Source of the DNA: Aplectana chamaeleonis
Taxonomy: Eukaryota; Nematoda; Chromadorea; Rhabditida; Cosmocercidae
Direction of reading: 5' to 3'
NCBI GenBank assembly: GCA_029168955.1
Contig: JAPDOI010000154.1
Location: forward strand, 62,001 to 126,000
DNA: 64,000 nt
The position numbers were made by a program, and so were the translations under genes. Below are positions 45,449-56,079 of the stretch, in pieces. Below the pieces are notes generated by a model, which was not told the DNA's origin, did no database searches, and worked only from the letters and a program-made list of their open reading frames with translations. Positions within the stretch are counted from its first letter, which is position 1. Each line of letters begins with the position of its first letter.

Positions 45449-45770
45449 AAAAGGCAGTGTTCACGTTTTGAAACTTGCCCACTGTTTGGCTGAAACGTAA
45501 GCTTTGGGTCCGTCTAAGAAGACTAAGAACGAAAGTGCGACGAAAAACGCTTGGGAAGTGGGTGAAAATCTCGTGGGTGAGCCGACCCATTGAGCCACCC
45601 CGGCTCCGTTCTATAATAGTTGTCCTGCGTTCGTTTTACCGTAAGAACAGGCACCATATTTCCGAGTGCGCTTAATCGCTTAAGGTTCTAGCATGCTAGC
45701 ATGTACATTGACCCCTCCTATTTTCAAAGAATTTTGGTACAGGAAACAGAAAGCAAAGCCACTTTGGTAG
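45449..45770. mobile_element. TTAA-family fragment, uninterrupted relative of 18.6/21.2 kb
   Basis: It starts AGGCAGTGTTCACG after TAAA and contains CGTAAGCTTTGGGTCCGTC and later AACAGGCACC and TACAGGAAACAGAAA blocks. In the 18.6-21.7 kb copy the same blocks are 2.4 kb apart. No right TIR was found, so it is truncated on that side. Confidence 0.65.
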
Positions 45771-45859
45771 CAAGAGAACCACTATAAGTCATAGTAACCA
45801 TTCCGAATGAAATGTACTTTTCTAGAACTATTTTCGAACGAAAAGTTCGACTATGCTCA

Positions 45860-46700
45860 TCGCAGCTGCCTAAACCCACTCTGAAAGAAGTTATAGCCGT
45901 TTTTTCTCTGATTCTCGTAGCTATTGTGCCGTCCGAAAAGCGCATTATTTTTACGGAAATCCGGGAACAAACCTCATAATTGTGTTCGACGCCTAAAACT
46001 ACTTCCCTAGGCAAAATTTGGGTGAAGGAACATTTTCCAAACTTTGCGCAGACTGATAGCGTTTTGGACTTGAACCGATTTTCGGTTGCGCGTTTTTTTC
46101 TACCAATTGAGGGCTCTGGAAGCGGTTTAGAAAAATAGTCCAGATTTGACTTAAAATTGGCCCTGTCCTGAGAAGTCATTTGGGGTGTTGATCATGAATC
46201 TGAAGTTCGTTTGTCGTTTTCCCAAGTTTTCGACTAAATTTGTTCAAGGCTTCCTTCCACCGGCAGAAAAAATTGACGGCAAAATCGACTTTTGACGATT
46301 TCCGGAATGTGGCGACAGATGTGGCTCAAATCGTTCTTCTGGGGATTGAGTGTTCAATACGAATCTGATGTCAGTTTATCGATTTTTGACAGCGGTAGAT
46401 TACGGTGGGTATGCGGTAGTTTGGTCAAAGTCTCAGATTTGTCTCAAGTTTCTATATGGGGGTTATTTGGGGTGCTGAATACGAATTTGATGTTCATTTG
46501 TTGATTCTCGAATTATTAAGGTAGGCTGTGCCTTCTAAATGGCATGTTACCTACCATAACCTACAGTAAACCTTGAAATTTCGACAAGCAAACCACAGAT
46601 TTGTGTTTAGCACCCCAGATTACCCTTATTTACATGTTTTTAGCAAAACCTGAAGAAAAATCAAAAACACCCTGAAAATTCCATGGGGGTACCCCTTTAA
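45860..46700. repeat. Dispersed AT-rich repeat (inverse of 30.8-31.6 kb)
   Basis: Shared phrases with 30780-31620 occur in reverse orientation and with 28500-29060 in part, such as ACCTCATAATTGTGTTCG, CAAACTTTGCGCAG and GATTACGGTGGGTA-like words. Non-coding, ends unresolved. Confidence 0.55.
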
Positions 46701-47376
46701 CTTGCCGCGAAGCTTTAAAAACGCTCATAACTTCTTTCTGAGTGGGTCTAGACAGCTGCGATGGGCACATTCGGACTTTTCAATCGAAAATGAATCTAGG
46801 AAAGTACGTTTCATTTAAAATGGTTTCTATGACTTAAAGTGGTTCCCTTGTAGAAATTTTGAAGCGCGAAACGATTTTCGCGACGTAAATTTCGGGAGAG
46901 GGCGTTCTTCTTCTTCTTCTTTGCAGCCACATAGAGGGTTTTGTCATAGGCGGAGGAACTGGTCGATCAGTAGTGGATTCGTCCATAGATCCATTTTGGT
47001 CAGCGTGGTAGGTCTCACCTGACAGCGAAATAAATGTGCTGTATCATGGCCGATAGTACCGCAGTTCGGACAGACATCAGTTTTGCTGCTGTCAATCTTG
47101 CTGACGTAAGACATTAGCATTGACGAGTGACCGCAGCACAACGATGCTAGTGTGCATCTAGCCCTTCTTCCGAGTTGAGTCTCGGATTTGCAGACTGGGG
47201 GCGGTACTTCTCCTAGTGTAAGATTTACCGCCGCCTTCTCAAGATGACACTGTACGAACTTGGTGTGCTCCTCGCTCAAAAGACGGAGTCGTTCTTACTG
47301 TGAGTTGTGCCATCTTTGCAAGTTTACCTTGCTTGGAGCATCGGCAAATGGCTTTCTTTTGGCTCTCTCTCTCTAA

Positions 47377-47624
47377 GGCCCCCGTCAGACTTGGTCAAAA
47401 AACCGACCGAGTCCGACTGAGTCCGGGGCAGAAAAACCGACCTCATTGCAATGGATCTGCCCGTGTGCGAACGTGAAACACCCGTATCGACTGGGTGGAT
47501 TGCGGTTGCAATGAGTCGGTCGCAGTCGGACTCAGTGGGTTGACTTTTCTGCACCCGACTGTCACTATTTCGGTGCGTATCGACCGGGTGGGACTCAGTT
47601 CATCGACCATCTCTGGCGGCGGCC
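47377..47624. mobile_element. Harbinger-like MITE, GGCC ends, TAA target, in LINE
   Basis: A 248-bp insertion with ends GGCCCCCGTCAGAC and an inverted GGCCGCCGCCAGAG, flanked by TAA at 47374-47376 and 47625-47627. The LINE coding sequence resumes directly. GACTCAGTCGG-like words recur inside in both orientations. Confidence 0.75.
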
Positions 47625-47988
47625 TAACGGGGTTGAGCACTCTCCAAGACGGGTGGTTTGGTTGTTTAATAATATTGATGCGGAGTTGCTGGGCTGGGAG
47701 CTGACAGTGCTCCTTCACTGGTAACAGACGGGTCTCAGCATGCAGGTGCTCGACTAGGCAACTCCCTGCACATCCGGTGGCGATACGAAGAGCGGCATTT
47801 TGCACTCGTTGCATCTTCCTCCAAGACGATTCTGAGACGAGATGCTGCCATACCGGTGCGGCGTGTTCCAGGGTCGGCTGAAGAATCGCCTTATGCGTTG
47901 TAATCATAGTTTCCTTGCTGCTACCCCATGATGTAGCCCGCCCAGGGCCCTGAGAACATTGAGCTTAGCTTCACCGACTGCAGGCTTT

Positions 47989-48118
47989 CAGGGTTGAGCA
48001 GCGTTGTGACCGGCCACAATGGAGGGTCGTTAAATTTTTAGAAAATTTGGAAAAAAATGAAAATTTGGGGGGGGTCGTAACTGCCACAAAAATCGCCACA
48101 ACGGCCTGCTCAACCCTG
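47989..48118. mobile_element. hAT-like MITE, CAGGGTTGAGCAG family, in LINE
   Basis: A 130-bp element with ends CAGGGTTGAGCAGCG and CTGCTCAACCCTG and 8-bp flanks CAGGCTTT and CACGCTTT, one mismatch. It is a short derivative of the 36965-37323 family in the same LINE domain of another copy. Confidence 0.85.
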
Positions 48119-48870
48119 CACGCTTTTGTTCGGTATTCTTATGGAGCTTGACCGACGGATCGAGCACAAGACCGAGCAGTTTTGGAATTCGAGCTGGAGG
48201 TAAACGGTTTCCATCCCACTCTACATTCGGATGAGCGCTGTGCTCGGATGGGTCCGTTGTGAGGATAGATACCGTTGACTTTGGTGCGGAGATCTTTAGC
48301 ATTTTCTCATCGAAAAAGCTCTTCAGCGTGATCAGGTACCCCTTGATCTTGTTGGCAGCAACATCTATGTTCCGATCTCGACGCATGTTTGTTATGTCAT
48401 CGGCATACGCGACAAGTTTGATATCCTGTGGCGGTTCAGGCATATCCTCGAGGTACAGACTGAATAAGGCTGGCGATAGGGCACCGCTCTGCGGGACTCC
48501 AGCTGCGATAGCAATGCTGTTATCCAGCGTTTCTGACGTGGCGGTGTTGATGATTTCAGTAAGTTGCTTGAAAGGACTCCATGGTTTACCGTGTCAAATG
48601 CTTTGGTGAGATGCTTCTCTGCATTGAACCCATCAATGGCAAAGTAATTAGTAATTTCCAGCAGACTTTCTGAATCCGTACTGAAACACCTGTCTATCTT
48701 GTGCTCTGCAAGGTCCTTCACAATCAACTTTTCGGCTACTTTTGTAAATGAGGACAGCAAACTAATGGGGCGATATCCCTTGACTTGCCTGGGGCTTGCC
48801 AAGCTTGGGCAGCGGCACGACGTTAGCTGTTTTACAATTTTGCGTGATAGTGCACGAACTGAACGAGGTA

Positions 48871-49147
48871 CTGTGCTTCTCTGGGTCAAATTCCGGTCCG
48901 CAATTACGTCTCGACACGCTTCGCGTCCGCGCGCATTCGAGTCGGAAGAGTTTCCAGCGCCGCAGCCGCCGATCTGTTGATTCTAGGTGGATTTTAGAGA
49001 CTGGAAAGTAAACAAAATTGGAGAAAACTGTATAAAAAGCCATATCGAGTCGGCTTCGGCGCTGGAAACTCGCCTGACTCGAGCACGTGCAGCCGCAAAG
49101 CATGGCGAGACGCAATTGCGGACCGGAATTTGGCCCAGACAAGCACA
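48871..49147. mobile_element. Foldback MITE, CTGTGCTT ends, copy 2, in LINE
   Basis: 277 bp with arms GTGCTTCTCTGGGTCAAATT and an inverted partner. GTA flanks it (48868-48870 and 49148-49150). It interrupts the LINE just before the reverse transcriptase and contains TTCGAGTCGG/CCGAAGCC words like copy 1 at 31673. Confidence 0.8.
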
Positions 49148-49333
49148 GTATTTATCAGGTCAGTGAGAAGCGGAAGGATTTCAGTCGGTAATTTCTTCAA
49201 GACAGCAGGGCATATTCCGTCGGGACCAACAGCTCTAGTGTTCCGCATATACCTTCTCAACTTGCGTCGTAGTGAACGCTTCGGCCGTGCTCATAAGCGG
49301 GAGGCGGCACAGATCCTTACTGTAACTAACACC

Positions 49334-49545
49334 ACTTCTTCTTCTTCTTCTGTAGCTTCAAAGTGGTTTTTTGTCATAGGTTGAGGAACTGGGCGGCCTT
49401 CGCAGGATTCTTCCAAAGGTCCATTGTGGTTAAAGAGGTAGGTCTCTACGGACACATGAACAAGTGCACCGCGTCATGTCCGGGAGCACCACAGTTCGGA
49501 GTTCATTCTCGACGCGACGTTATAATTAGTCTAGGTATCGATCGA
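49334..49545 (-). pseudogene. LINE 3' end fragment
   Basis: (TTC)n at 49334 followed by 3' sequence related to the other LINE copies (TCATAGGTTGAGGAACTGGG, TCCATTGTGG, GTAGGTCTCTACGGAC). It is cut off within about 200 bp, before the next hAT-like MITE. Confidence 0.7.
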
Positions 49546-49548
49546 GCG

Positions 49549-49796
49549 CAGGGATGAGCGGGACAAAAATTTGAATTTTCGGAAATCGGTTTTCGGGTTT
49601 CGGAACTAAAATTTTTTTATCGGGCTTCGGAAATCGGGCGCGAAACGCCCGAAAATGAGAGTGTCGGAACGCGAAACGCGGAAAAATTCAGAAGTTATCT
49701 GATATTTCCTTCCTCCCAGATGACCCGATATTTCCGCATTCCGCAGCGTTTTTTGCGGGTTTCGGAACGCATAACGCGGAACTCCGCTCATCCCTG
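49549..49796. mobile_element. hAT-like MITE, CAGGGATGAGCG family, copy 2, perfect TSD
   Basis: 248 bp with ends CAGGGATGAGCGGG and TCCGCTCATCCCTG and a perfect 8-bp duplication ATCGAGCG (49541-49548 and 49797-49804). The interior has GGGTTTCGGAACGC-like repeats matching the copy at 2043. Confidence 0.92.
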
Positions 49797-49974
49797 ATCG
49801 AGCGACGTCGCGTCGTCATCTAGGTGTTCACAGTGAAGTGGCGCGATACATCAGTTTTCACGCGCGAATGATGGTCGCTCCTCGTCGACCGCGTCGCCTT
49901 GCGTTGCAACGCGACACGATGGTCGTCGCGCGATGGCAAGCTCGTTGCTGGTTTTCTTCAGGGGTTTTCATGAA

Positions 49975-50428
49975 AGGCAGCGAGCACACTTGTGAACTTG
50001 GTTGAGATAACTACGGAAATGAAATGGTATGGCTCACAACACAACAACTACGCATTTCGAAGCGTCAAAAAAGGCCCGCAATGCCGCTACACGAGTGAGA
50101 AGTTGGCCCCGCCCTGTATCAGCCCGCCCCCTGTATTTGCCGCTATCCTCCAGAACAGGGGTGCTGGGCTATTCCCACCGTCGGTAACGTTTGTGGGTTC
50201 TGCAGTAAGCACAATAATTAAACCATATGCATCGATGACGGTAGGAACGGCCTAGTACCCCTGTTTTGGAGGAGGTCGGGAAATACGGGGGCGGGGCCAC
50301 CTTCCTATTCGTGTAGCGGCATTGTGCGTCGTATTTGACGCTTCAAAAAGCGTATGCGTTGTGTTCTGTGCCGTACCATTCTACTTCCGTAGTTATCTCA
50401 ACCACGTTTACGAGCGTGTATGCTGCCT
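49975..50428. mobile_element. TTAA-family foldback element
   Basis: Starts AGGCAGCGAGCACAC, ends GTATGCTGCCT before TTAA at 50429. The arms continue inward for about 180 bp: GGTTGAGATAACTACGG at 50000 pairs with its inverse near 50385, and CCCGCCCCCTGTATTTGCC pairs near 50285. Almost the whole element is a hairpin. Confidence 0.8.
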
Positions 50429-50432
50429 TTAA

Positions 50433-50885
50433 CTCAATCAGATCTCACAATGAAATTAGTAAAATGAGCACATTTGCACCACTTGCACCCAAACAAGCTC
50501 GAGAGAACTGATGGTAACTGTACTTAAAAATTACTGCTGCTCGTCTACGCGGAATTGTTTACGTGCGTAATTGCGCGTAATCGCCCACCGTTAGCTCAGC
50601 GCTCCCACCTGAGTTCCTACGCGACGCGATTTTCACTGGCCCCGCGACAAATGAACGCCGCCTAAAACTTCTCACTTCTTCATTGGCGCGGCCAAAGCCT
50701 GTCGCGCCGACGAACATTAGCACAGAAGCTGCACGTCATAGTGCACCGTCCAGGGCGCTACCGATAGACGACAGGGTTCCAGCGCTTCATAGAAGAAGGG
50801 GATCATCAGAGACGTAGTGAGCGGGCTATCAGTGGTCGGAGTCCTTCAATAACGTCTTTTCGCTTCTCCCCGTTTCCCCTTCTCT
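50433..50885. other. Unassigned stretch
   Basis: GC-mixed DNA without a recognised gene. A TTAGCTCAGCGCTCC word near 50591 is only weakly tRNA-like. Confidence 0.3.
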
Positions 50886-51196
50886 CAGAGTCAAGCGGGG
50901 TTTCGGAATTCCGCAACGGGGGTCGCAAAAATTTTGACTCGAAAAATGAAGGTTAGGGGGCCCCAAAAATTTTGGACTTGAAAATGGAGGTTAGGGGAAT
51001 CGCAGAAATTTTCTAACAACAATCAAATTTTGGTGAACGTCCCGAATGTCGAAAAAACCGTAGACACCGATTTCGTGGATAAATTGTGCCTACGGGGGGT
51101 AGCAAATATCTGGATTTCGGAAAACGAATTTTGATGATGGGGGGGGGTGAGGTCGCTCCGATTTTGAAAAATTACGCAACGCCCCGCTCGACCCTG
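50886..51196. mobile_element. Decayed hAT-like MITE, CAGGGTCAAGCGG family
   Basis: Ends CAGAGTCAAGCGGGG and CCCCGCTCGACCCTG and internal GGGGGTCGCAAAAATTTTG phrases identify the family. The 8-bp flanks (CCTTCTCT and CTTCCCCT) are poorly matched, so it is old or one end is imprecise. Confidence 0.65.
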
Positions 51197-51199
51197 CTT

Positions 51200-52200
51200 C
51201 CCCTGCCCTTTTTGCGATTCGGCTACCTTAAAAGCACAGGGGTGAAATTTGAAATCATATTTTGCCCACCGTGCATAGCAACTCTGTCAAGCGCGAGATC
51301 TCAATTCGCTCAGAGAAGTAAAAAACTACGGGGAAAAAGTCGGCCCCGCCCTCAATACCCCACATTAGCCTGACCGCGCCCACCGACCCAAGAGGAAACC
51401 AAGAACTCTTCCATTGTACATTTTGTAATTGAGCATCGCTACACAAACCAATTTTTCCGTTTGCAAAGATTTTGGTGCCCTCGTCGGGGCGAAACGCTTG
51501 ATTATGCTTTTGGGGTAGTGAAGGCGTGGCCGACTTTTTTTCCTCTACTCCGCCTACGCGTAGCTAAATGCCTCACACGGAAACCAGAGATGCCCAGGGT
51601 TTCGGAGGCATCTAGTCTAATTTTGACACGAAAATTTACGTAAATTACGGAAAGTTTAGCCTCAGTTGGTGAAATTCTAGCTACAGCGCCCGCATATTCT
51701 ACGTAAATTCTGGCTACAGCACCCGCATATTCTACGCTTATTCTCGTTGATCGACCCACCCAGTCTTGATCCGTGCTAGAAAGACGATCCCCGCTGCGAT
51801 CGAGCGCATCGCCGTTTCTTCCCCACGGCCTGCAGCATACCAGCGGCCAAAATTATCCCTTGCAAGGTCTTGCAAAGACCGACACGGGGTCACCCTCCAC
51901 GACCTCCCACAAAGTGTCAAGTTATCCGTGGGTTGACTGGGCCAACACTGTTCGAACGGCATCCCTGTGTTCCGCGTAGCCAACGCGGCTTTGAGATTGC
52001 ATTTCAACACAGGCTGTCGCTAAATCCGTAGATTCTCGCTACAAAATTATAGCGAGAATATACGGGTTTAGCGTCAGAGAGAGCAATGGTTCGAACGACA
52101 CAAAAATATGCGGGTTTTAGCTATCGTAGCTAAATCCCTTAAATTCTCGCTACACGGAATGGGGCGGCGTTTCAGGCCGCGCCCTCGGAGGCATCTAGCT
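51200..52200. repeat. Unassigned stretch with short tandem and hairpin
   Basis: At 51670-51745 a unit of about 35 bp containing CCCGCATATTCTACG occurs twice or more. At 52018-52075 the word GCTAAATCCGTAGATTCTCG faces an inverted TATACGGGTTTAGC. No protein family is recognised in the frames. Confidence 0.4.
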
Positions 52201-52337
52201 ACACGTTGGCGGAGTAGTTTCTCACTTCTTCGAGCGAATTGAGATCTCGCATTTGGCAGGTTTATTTGACGCTAGGGGCGGACTGTAATATCATATTTTA
52301 CCCTGGGGTTGAAATGTGCTTTCAGGATCATCACCTT
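52201..52337. repeat. Direct repeat of 53565-53690
   Basis: GTTTCTCACTTCTTCGAGCG through GGATCATCACCT occurs here and again at 53565-53690, flanking the two damaged exons at 53.0-53.5 kb. Both resemble part of a TTAA-family interior. Confidence 0.65.
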
Positions 52338-53021
52338 CTCATACACTGGAGGGCTAGCGCAGCTCTTCAGGGGCAACCCTCCGGGCACCGGCGCTTGCCC
52401 CCCCAATCGAGGGGTCTACCGCCGGAGTGACAATTTGGCTTGATCGGAGCCCCCGTCACTGCCTTGAAGCCCCTGTGACTGCCCTGAAGCTCCCCGTCAC
52501 GGTTCCGGAGCAGTGACGTCACGGCCCCGGAGCAGTAACGTCACCCCCTCCCGGAAAGCGTCGCCGCTCTCCTGCATAAATATCCCTTCGTGACAGAGAC
52601 TTGAAGTCCCCGTCCAGGGCCGGCCCTGTTGGGCCGAATGCGGCTCTCCTTAGGTCGTTTACACTGGTCTAAGGGTAGGAACGAAACCATTGTAAACTCG
52701 TTGCTTTCAACTTATAGATACCCTGATTGATTTTATAACAAGATCGACTTACTAGTTTTTGAAAAATTTTTAATTTACTTATTGACGTGAATGACGATGC
52801 GTGCGTTTGGCCTACTATGCCTTCTCTTGTCTCTATTGTCGTAAACTACCTTCTACGACTTCTTCCCATCTTTTCCTTCTCTTCCTCTCGGGGCAAGCGC
52901 CGGAGGAGGACAGGGCTTCCCTGAAGCCCCCTCGGGGAGGCTTGCGCTGTCGCGTCGCTCCCCCAAGTTGAAACCGGGCTCTATTGCCCGGCGCTTGCCC
53001 CCCCCCCCCGCAGAGTCTGAG
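52338..53021. mobile_element. CTCA...TGAG element, copy C
   Basis: 684 bp, same orientation as copy A: begins CTCATACACTGGAGGGCTAG, ends CGCAGAGTCTGAG. Flanking dinucleotides TT and CC do not match, so one end was altered or the copy arose by recombination. It lies just upstream of the exon at 53046. Confidence 0.8.
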
Positions 53022-53045
53022 CCCCTAACAAAATCCATGTTTTAG

Positions 53046-53162
53046 GCCAATGTTCTCATGATCCCCGCCCCCCTCATCACTCGCTGTGGCGCGACACAAG
53101 ATCGTCGGAAGAGACCCGCCCGTAAAGTGGACGCTTTCAATCCTCTCCTAATTGGGAGAATG
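53046..53162 (+). CDS. Candidate basic exon, paralogue of 63329-63403
   Basis: After the acceptor catgttttag, 39 codons run in phase 0 to the donor gtgagt. The last 17 or so codons, DRRKRPARKVDAFNPLL, match the exon at 63329 (RRKRPARRVDAFNPLL) at DNA and protein level, and the intron starts are also alike. The basic KRPARK stretch could be a nuclear localisation signal. The first 20 codons have no counterpart in the partner exon, so this copy may have gained sequence or lost its original acceptor. Confidence 0.55.
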
Positions 53163-53214
53163 GTGAGTTCCTCTTAAGCTCAACATTTCGATTTTTCCGT
53201 TTCCCAAAAATCTA

Positions 53215-53463
53215 CAGGCCATAACACGGCCAATGCCCCACCGTCGATTGCGACCCCCGCGCTGCGCGACCGCTGGCGCGTCGGAAGCGACCGAGTTTTG
53301 GCCGCCGCGCCACGAGTTTTGCCCGCCGCGCGGCGCCCGAAACGTTGCGCGGTGGCCAAAACTCGTCGCCCGGCGGCCAAAACTCGTTCGCTTCCGACGC
53401 GCGTGCGGTCGCGCAGCACGTGGTACGCAGTCGGCGGTGAGACATTGGCCGTTTTATGGCCTG
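53215..53463. mobile_element. TA-flanked foldback MITE in the intron, with empty paralogous site
   Basis: A 249-bp element with TIRs CAGGCCATAACACGGCCAAT and an inverted match with one change. TA flanks it at 53213-53214 and 53464-53465. The inner arms also pair (CGTCGGAAGCGA/TCGCTTCCGACG). The paralogous intron near 63460 lacks it and reads straight across. TA targets suggest a Tc1/mariner-type MITE. Confidence 0.9.
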
Positions 53464-53521
53464 TATATGTAGGTGTTCGCACATCCGTATGTACATGAAA
53501 AGCGGAGACCGTGTTTTCCAG

Positions 53522-53549
53522 ATCATGATGTGCCTAAAGTTATTGGGTG
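53522..53549 (+). pseudogene. Truncated exon remnant, paralogue of 63508-63584
   Basis: After the acceptor gtgttttccag the sequence resembles the first 25 or so bases of the exon at 63508 (ATTATTGATG versus ATCATGATG). Similarity stops where a repeat copy joins. The remnant is out of frame after its first codons, so this gene copy is broken here. Confidence 0.6.
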
Positions 53550-53906
53550 TCGACTTTTTTTCCTGTAGTTTCTCACTTCTTCGAGCGAATTGAGATCTCA
53601 CATTTGGCAGGTTTACTTGACGCTAGGGGCGGACTGTAATATCGTATTTTACGCCTGGGTTGAAATGTGCCTTCAGGATCATCACCTACATGCCGCGCTC
53701 GAGTCAACTACCGTATGCGATAGGCGGTTGCACTAGCGTAAGCCGGCGCATGTATGATACACCTCTTCCACTACCAGAGCCGCGTTTTAAAACAAAGTAT
53801 GTTTAGAAAAAAAAATCTCCAACATACTTTCCCAAGGACACCTGCGCTCCCTACTCTTGTCAAAAAGAAGGCGTTTACCATTTATAGTTGTTTTTGCATA
53901 TTGTAA

Positions 53907-53996
53907 CGGCCGATAAAAGAAGAGGAACCTGATTCCGACGATGACGGTGGACTTTGTATTGATGGAACTCCTAAAATCATTAAGGAGAGATATGAG
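53907..53996 (+). pseudogene. SUMO-type motif exon, module 2, acceptor lost
   Basis: Thirty codons in the family frame, beginning RPIKEEEPDSDDD and ending before GTGATT, align with modules at 44980 and 54311. I-K-E-E fits the SUMO consensus and is followed by D-S-D-D-D. Immediately upstream in frame is a TAA, and no AG occurs at the expected splice position (tttttgcatattg), so the acceptor seems lost. It may be a decayed copy. Confidence 0.5.
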
Positions 53997-54310
53997 GTGA
54001 TTTACCGGAAGATCAGTGTTAATTACGGATATGTATAGTTAGGTACGTGGGTTGTTTCCTCAAGAAAAACACATTGAAATCTCACACGCAGCTGGCGCGG
54101 TGGTCGCGTGCGCCGGATCGCTAATCGATTCAGGCTGAGAGAAGGGCGCAGCTGATCAGCCTACCATCCCGCCAGCCGCGGGTTAGATTGAAATGTCCTT
54201 TCTTGAGGAAACAAGCCACCGACCTAACTACAAAGAAACCTGCTGTCTCTGTCGCGATCGAAATTCATCCTCAGCCTCCTCAATGAAACTTGACTGAATT
54301 CATTTTCCAG

Positions 54311-54406
54311 GGCGTACGACCGGTGAAGGTGGAGGAACCCAATTCCGGTGAGGGAGACCATCCTCTCAGCACTGATTATTCCGAAAATAAACAAGATAGT
54401 TCGGAG
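54311..54406 (+). CDS. Candidate exon with SUMO-type motif, module 3
   Basis: A 96-base candidate exon (32 codons, phase 0 at both ends) between cattttccag and gtaatt. It encodes GVRPVKVEEPNSGEGD, with V-K-V-E as the SUMO-type core and acid residues after it, then a Ser-rich end. It shares Gly at the start and RP(I/V)K with modules 1 and 2. Acceptor and donor are both good, making this the cleanest of the three related modules. Confidence 0.6.
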
Positions 54407-54730
54407 GTAATTCATTGAATTGGATTTTTTCTGAAGATGAATATTTATAATCTGAATACTTGTCAAGCCTAGTCCAGTGAATGGACGACGTGCAATCATT
54501 ACTGCGGCGCGCCGATTAGAAATGCACGGCCAACATGTGGCGACCACCTTACCGCGGAATAGCGGTGATAGGCTGTTCCTTCGTGACTTTAGCGCTGCGT
54601 TCAGACTCCTGTCGCAGTGATCCAATTGCGCCGACTGAATCGCACGACAACGCGATTATCACGTTGCTTTCGCGTAGCCTGTCGCTATGCAAATAGTAGC
54701 TGCAACACTTTACTCCATAATTACTCTTAA

Positions 54731-55202
54731 GGCCACAGTTGAAGCTCAGAATCCGTTTTACGATTTTCTTCCTATCTCGGAGAAAATTTCACGCTTATCA
54801 CAATGGTGCCTCCAGAATTGCCCAGAACTCACTGTGAAGTGAGTTACGGCTCCTCATAAATTTTGAATTTGAATTGGTGGAAGTTCGCGGACGAGTTGTG
54901 TCGAGCCTGCACTTTCTCGTTATTTGCAGCCATCATTCTGAAGCAGGTCACAATATAAAGCCAGAACGAAAACAAAAGAAGAACATATATTTTGGATAAA
55001 ATTATTCGTGCGTCTTTTTCCTATTGAGGTCGGAAACCTGCCAGTGGGCGTTGCCCATTTTTTCTTTCGAGGGGGCGTGGTCGACTTTTTCCTAGCTTTT
55101 CCTCGCTTATTTGAGCGAATTGAGTTTCGCGCTTGGCAGGGTTGCTATAAACGGCGACCGGACCAGAATATCAAAAATTACTTTTGAGGTTGGACTGTGC
55201 CT
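54731..55202. mobile_element. TTAA-family element
   Basis: TTAA at 54727-54730 and 55203-55206 surrounds ends GGCCACAGTTGAAG and an inverted GGACTGTGCCT. TIR identity is limited. Internal words GACGAGTTGTGTCGAG and TTTGAGCGAATTGAG recur in other TTAA elements. Confidence 0.65.
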
Positions 55203-55226
55203 TTAAAGGCGACAAAGACGACGTTA

Positions 55227-55522
55227 GGCCTCCGTCATAGCCGGCCGTTAGGCTGTAGCCAGCCCGGTCGATACGTATGCAATGCATTGTGCACTCACGT
55301 CGAAATTTCTCTCGATGTGTCCGGGATGAGCCCACCTGTCCCGCCCCTGGCCGTCCCGGTTGATACGTACGCATTCTGAGGAGGAAAATCCCCCCGTTTT
55401 GGCCGGACTGAGCCGTCCGCAGTGCGCTCGAGTGCGCAAGCCTAATCGATACGTATACAGTCGACCACTAGGGACGGGGGAGGACGGCGCACTCCGGCCT
55501 TAGGCCGACTATGACGAGGGCC
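55227..55522. mobile_element. Harbinger-like MITE, GGCC ends, TTA target
   Basis: 296 bp with ends GGCCTCCGTCATAGCCGGCC and an inverted GGCCCTCGTCATAGTCGGCC, flanked by TTA at 55224-55226 and 55523-55525. Non-coding. Confidence 0.85.
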
Positions 55523-55598
55523 TTAAGTATGACACATCAGCGGTTGACTGACGAATGGGTCACGCTGTGTAGCTATCGCGCGCGTCTTTGTCACCTTA

Positions 55599-56074
55599 AG
55601 CCTAGTTTTGACTACAGGTGGTCGCTGCGGCCATGCGAGGGACAACTGTTCGTTTTTCATCGCGCGTAATGGAAAGTCGCTCCAATTGTGATCGCTTCGT
55701 GGCAAACGTCCTACATCGCTGTGTCGCGGCGACGAAATCCTATGTTTTACTGCATCACTGCTTGAGGAGCGATTCTCAATGGTCGCTGACTATCGCTCCA
55801 TCGCGGCCAAAATGTTAGCGACGGAGCGATTGCCAGCGAATGACACGTTTCGTCTAGTGAACGTTGACCCTTTTACATGACAAAATCAGTGTTTACGAGT
55901 CGAAACGTGTTATTGATGACTACCAGCCTTTAATTTCACTGATTGATTGAATTTCTTCGATCATCCGTGAGGCTATGCACTGTGAACAAAAACGCTGCCG
56001 CTGCCAGATCGCTGCAGCAGCGGGTACAAAATCGCTGCGATGAAAATCATCAGCGATGCAGTCAAAACTAGGCT
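55599..56074. mobile_element. Harbinger-like MITE, AAGCCTAGTTTTGACT ends
   Basis: A 476-bp element with 16-bp perfect TIRs apart from one position further in, flanked by TTA (55596-55598 and 56075-56077). The inside is GC-rich with GATCGCTGCGATG-like words. Clear TSD and TIR. Confidence 0.85.
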
Positions 56075-56079
56075 TTAGT

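Larger units (their letters stand above)
46903..49333 (-). pseudogene. CR1/Jockey-group LINE copy broken by three MITEs
   Basis: Minus-strand blocks in order: a pre-RT segment (GPDGICPAVLKKLPTEILP), INTV, then the MITE at 48871-49147, then PISLLSSFTKVAEKL, a shortened HLTKAFDTVNHG, YADDITNM at about 48400, a thumb region cut by a hAT-like MITE at 47989-48118, LPVKEHCQLPAQQ, a Harbinger-like MITE at 47377-47624, and a zinc knuckle CPNCGTIGHD ending near 46944. The (GAA)n tail is at 46903. Frameshifts and small deletions are numerous near 48540-48640. Confidence 0.85.
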
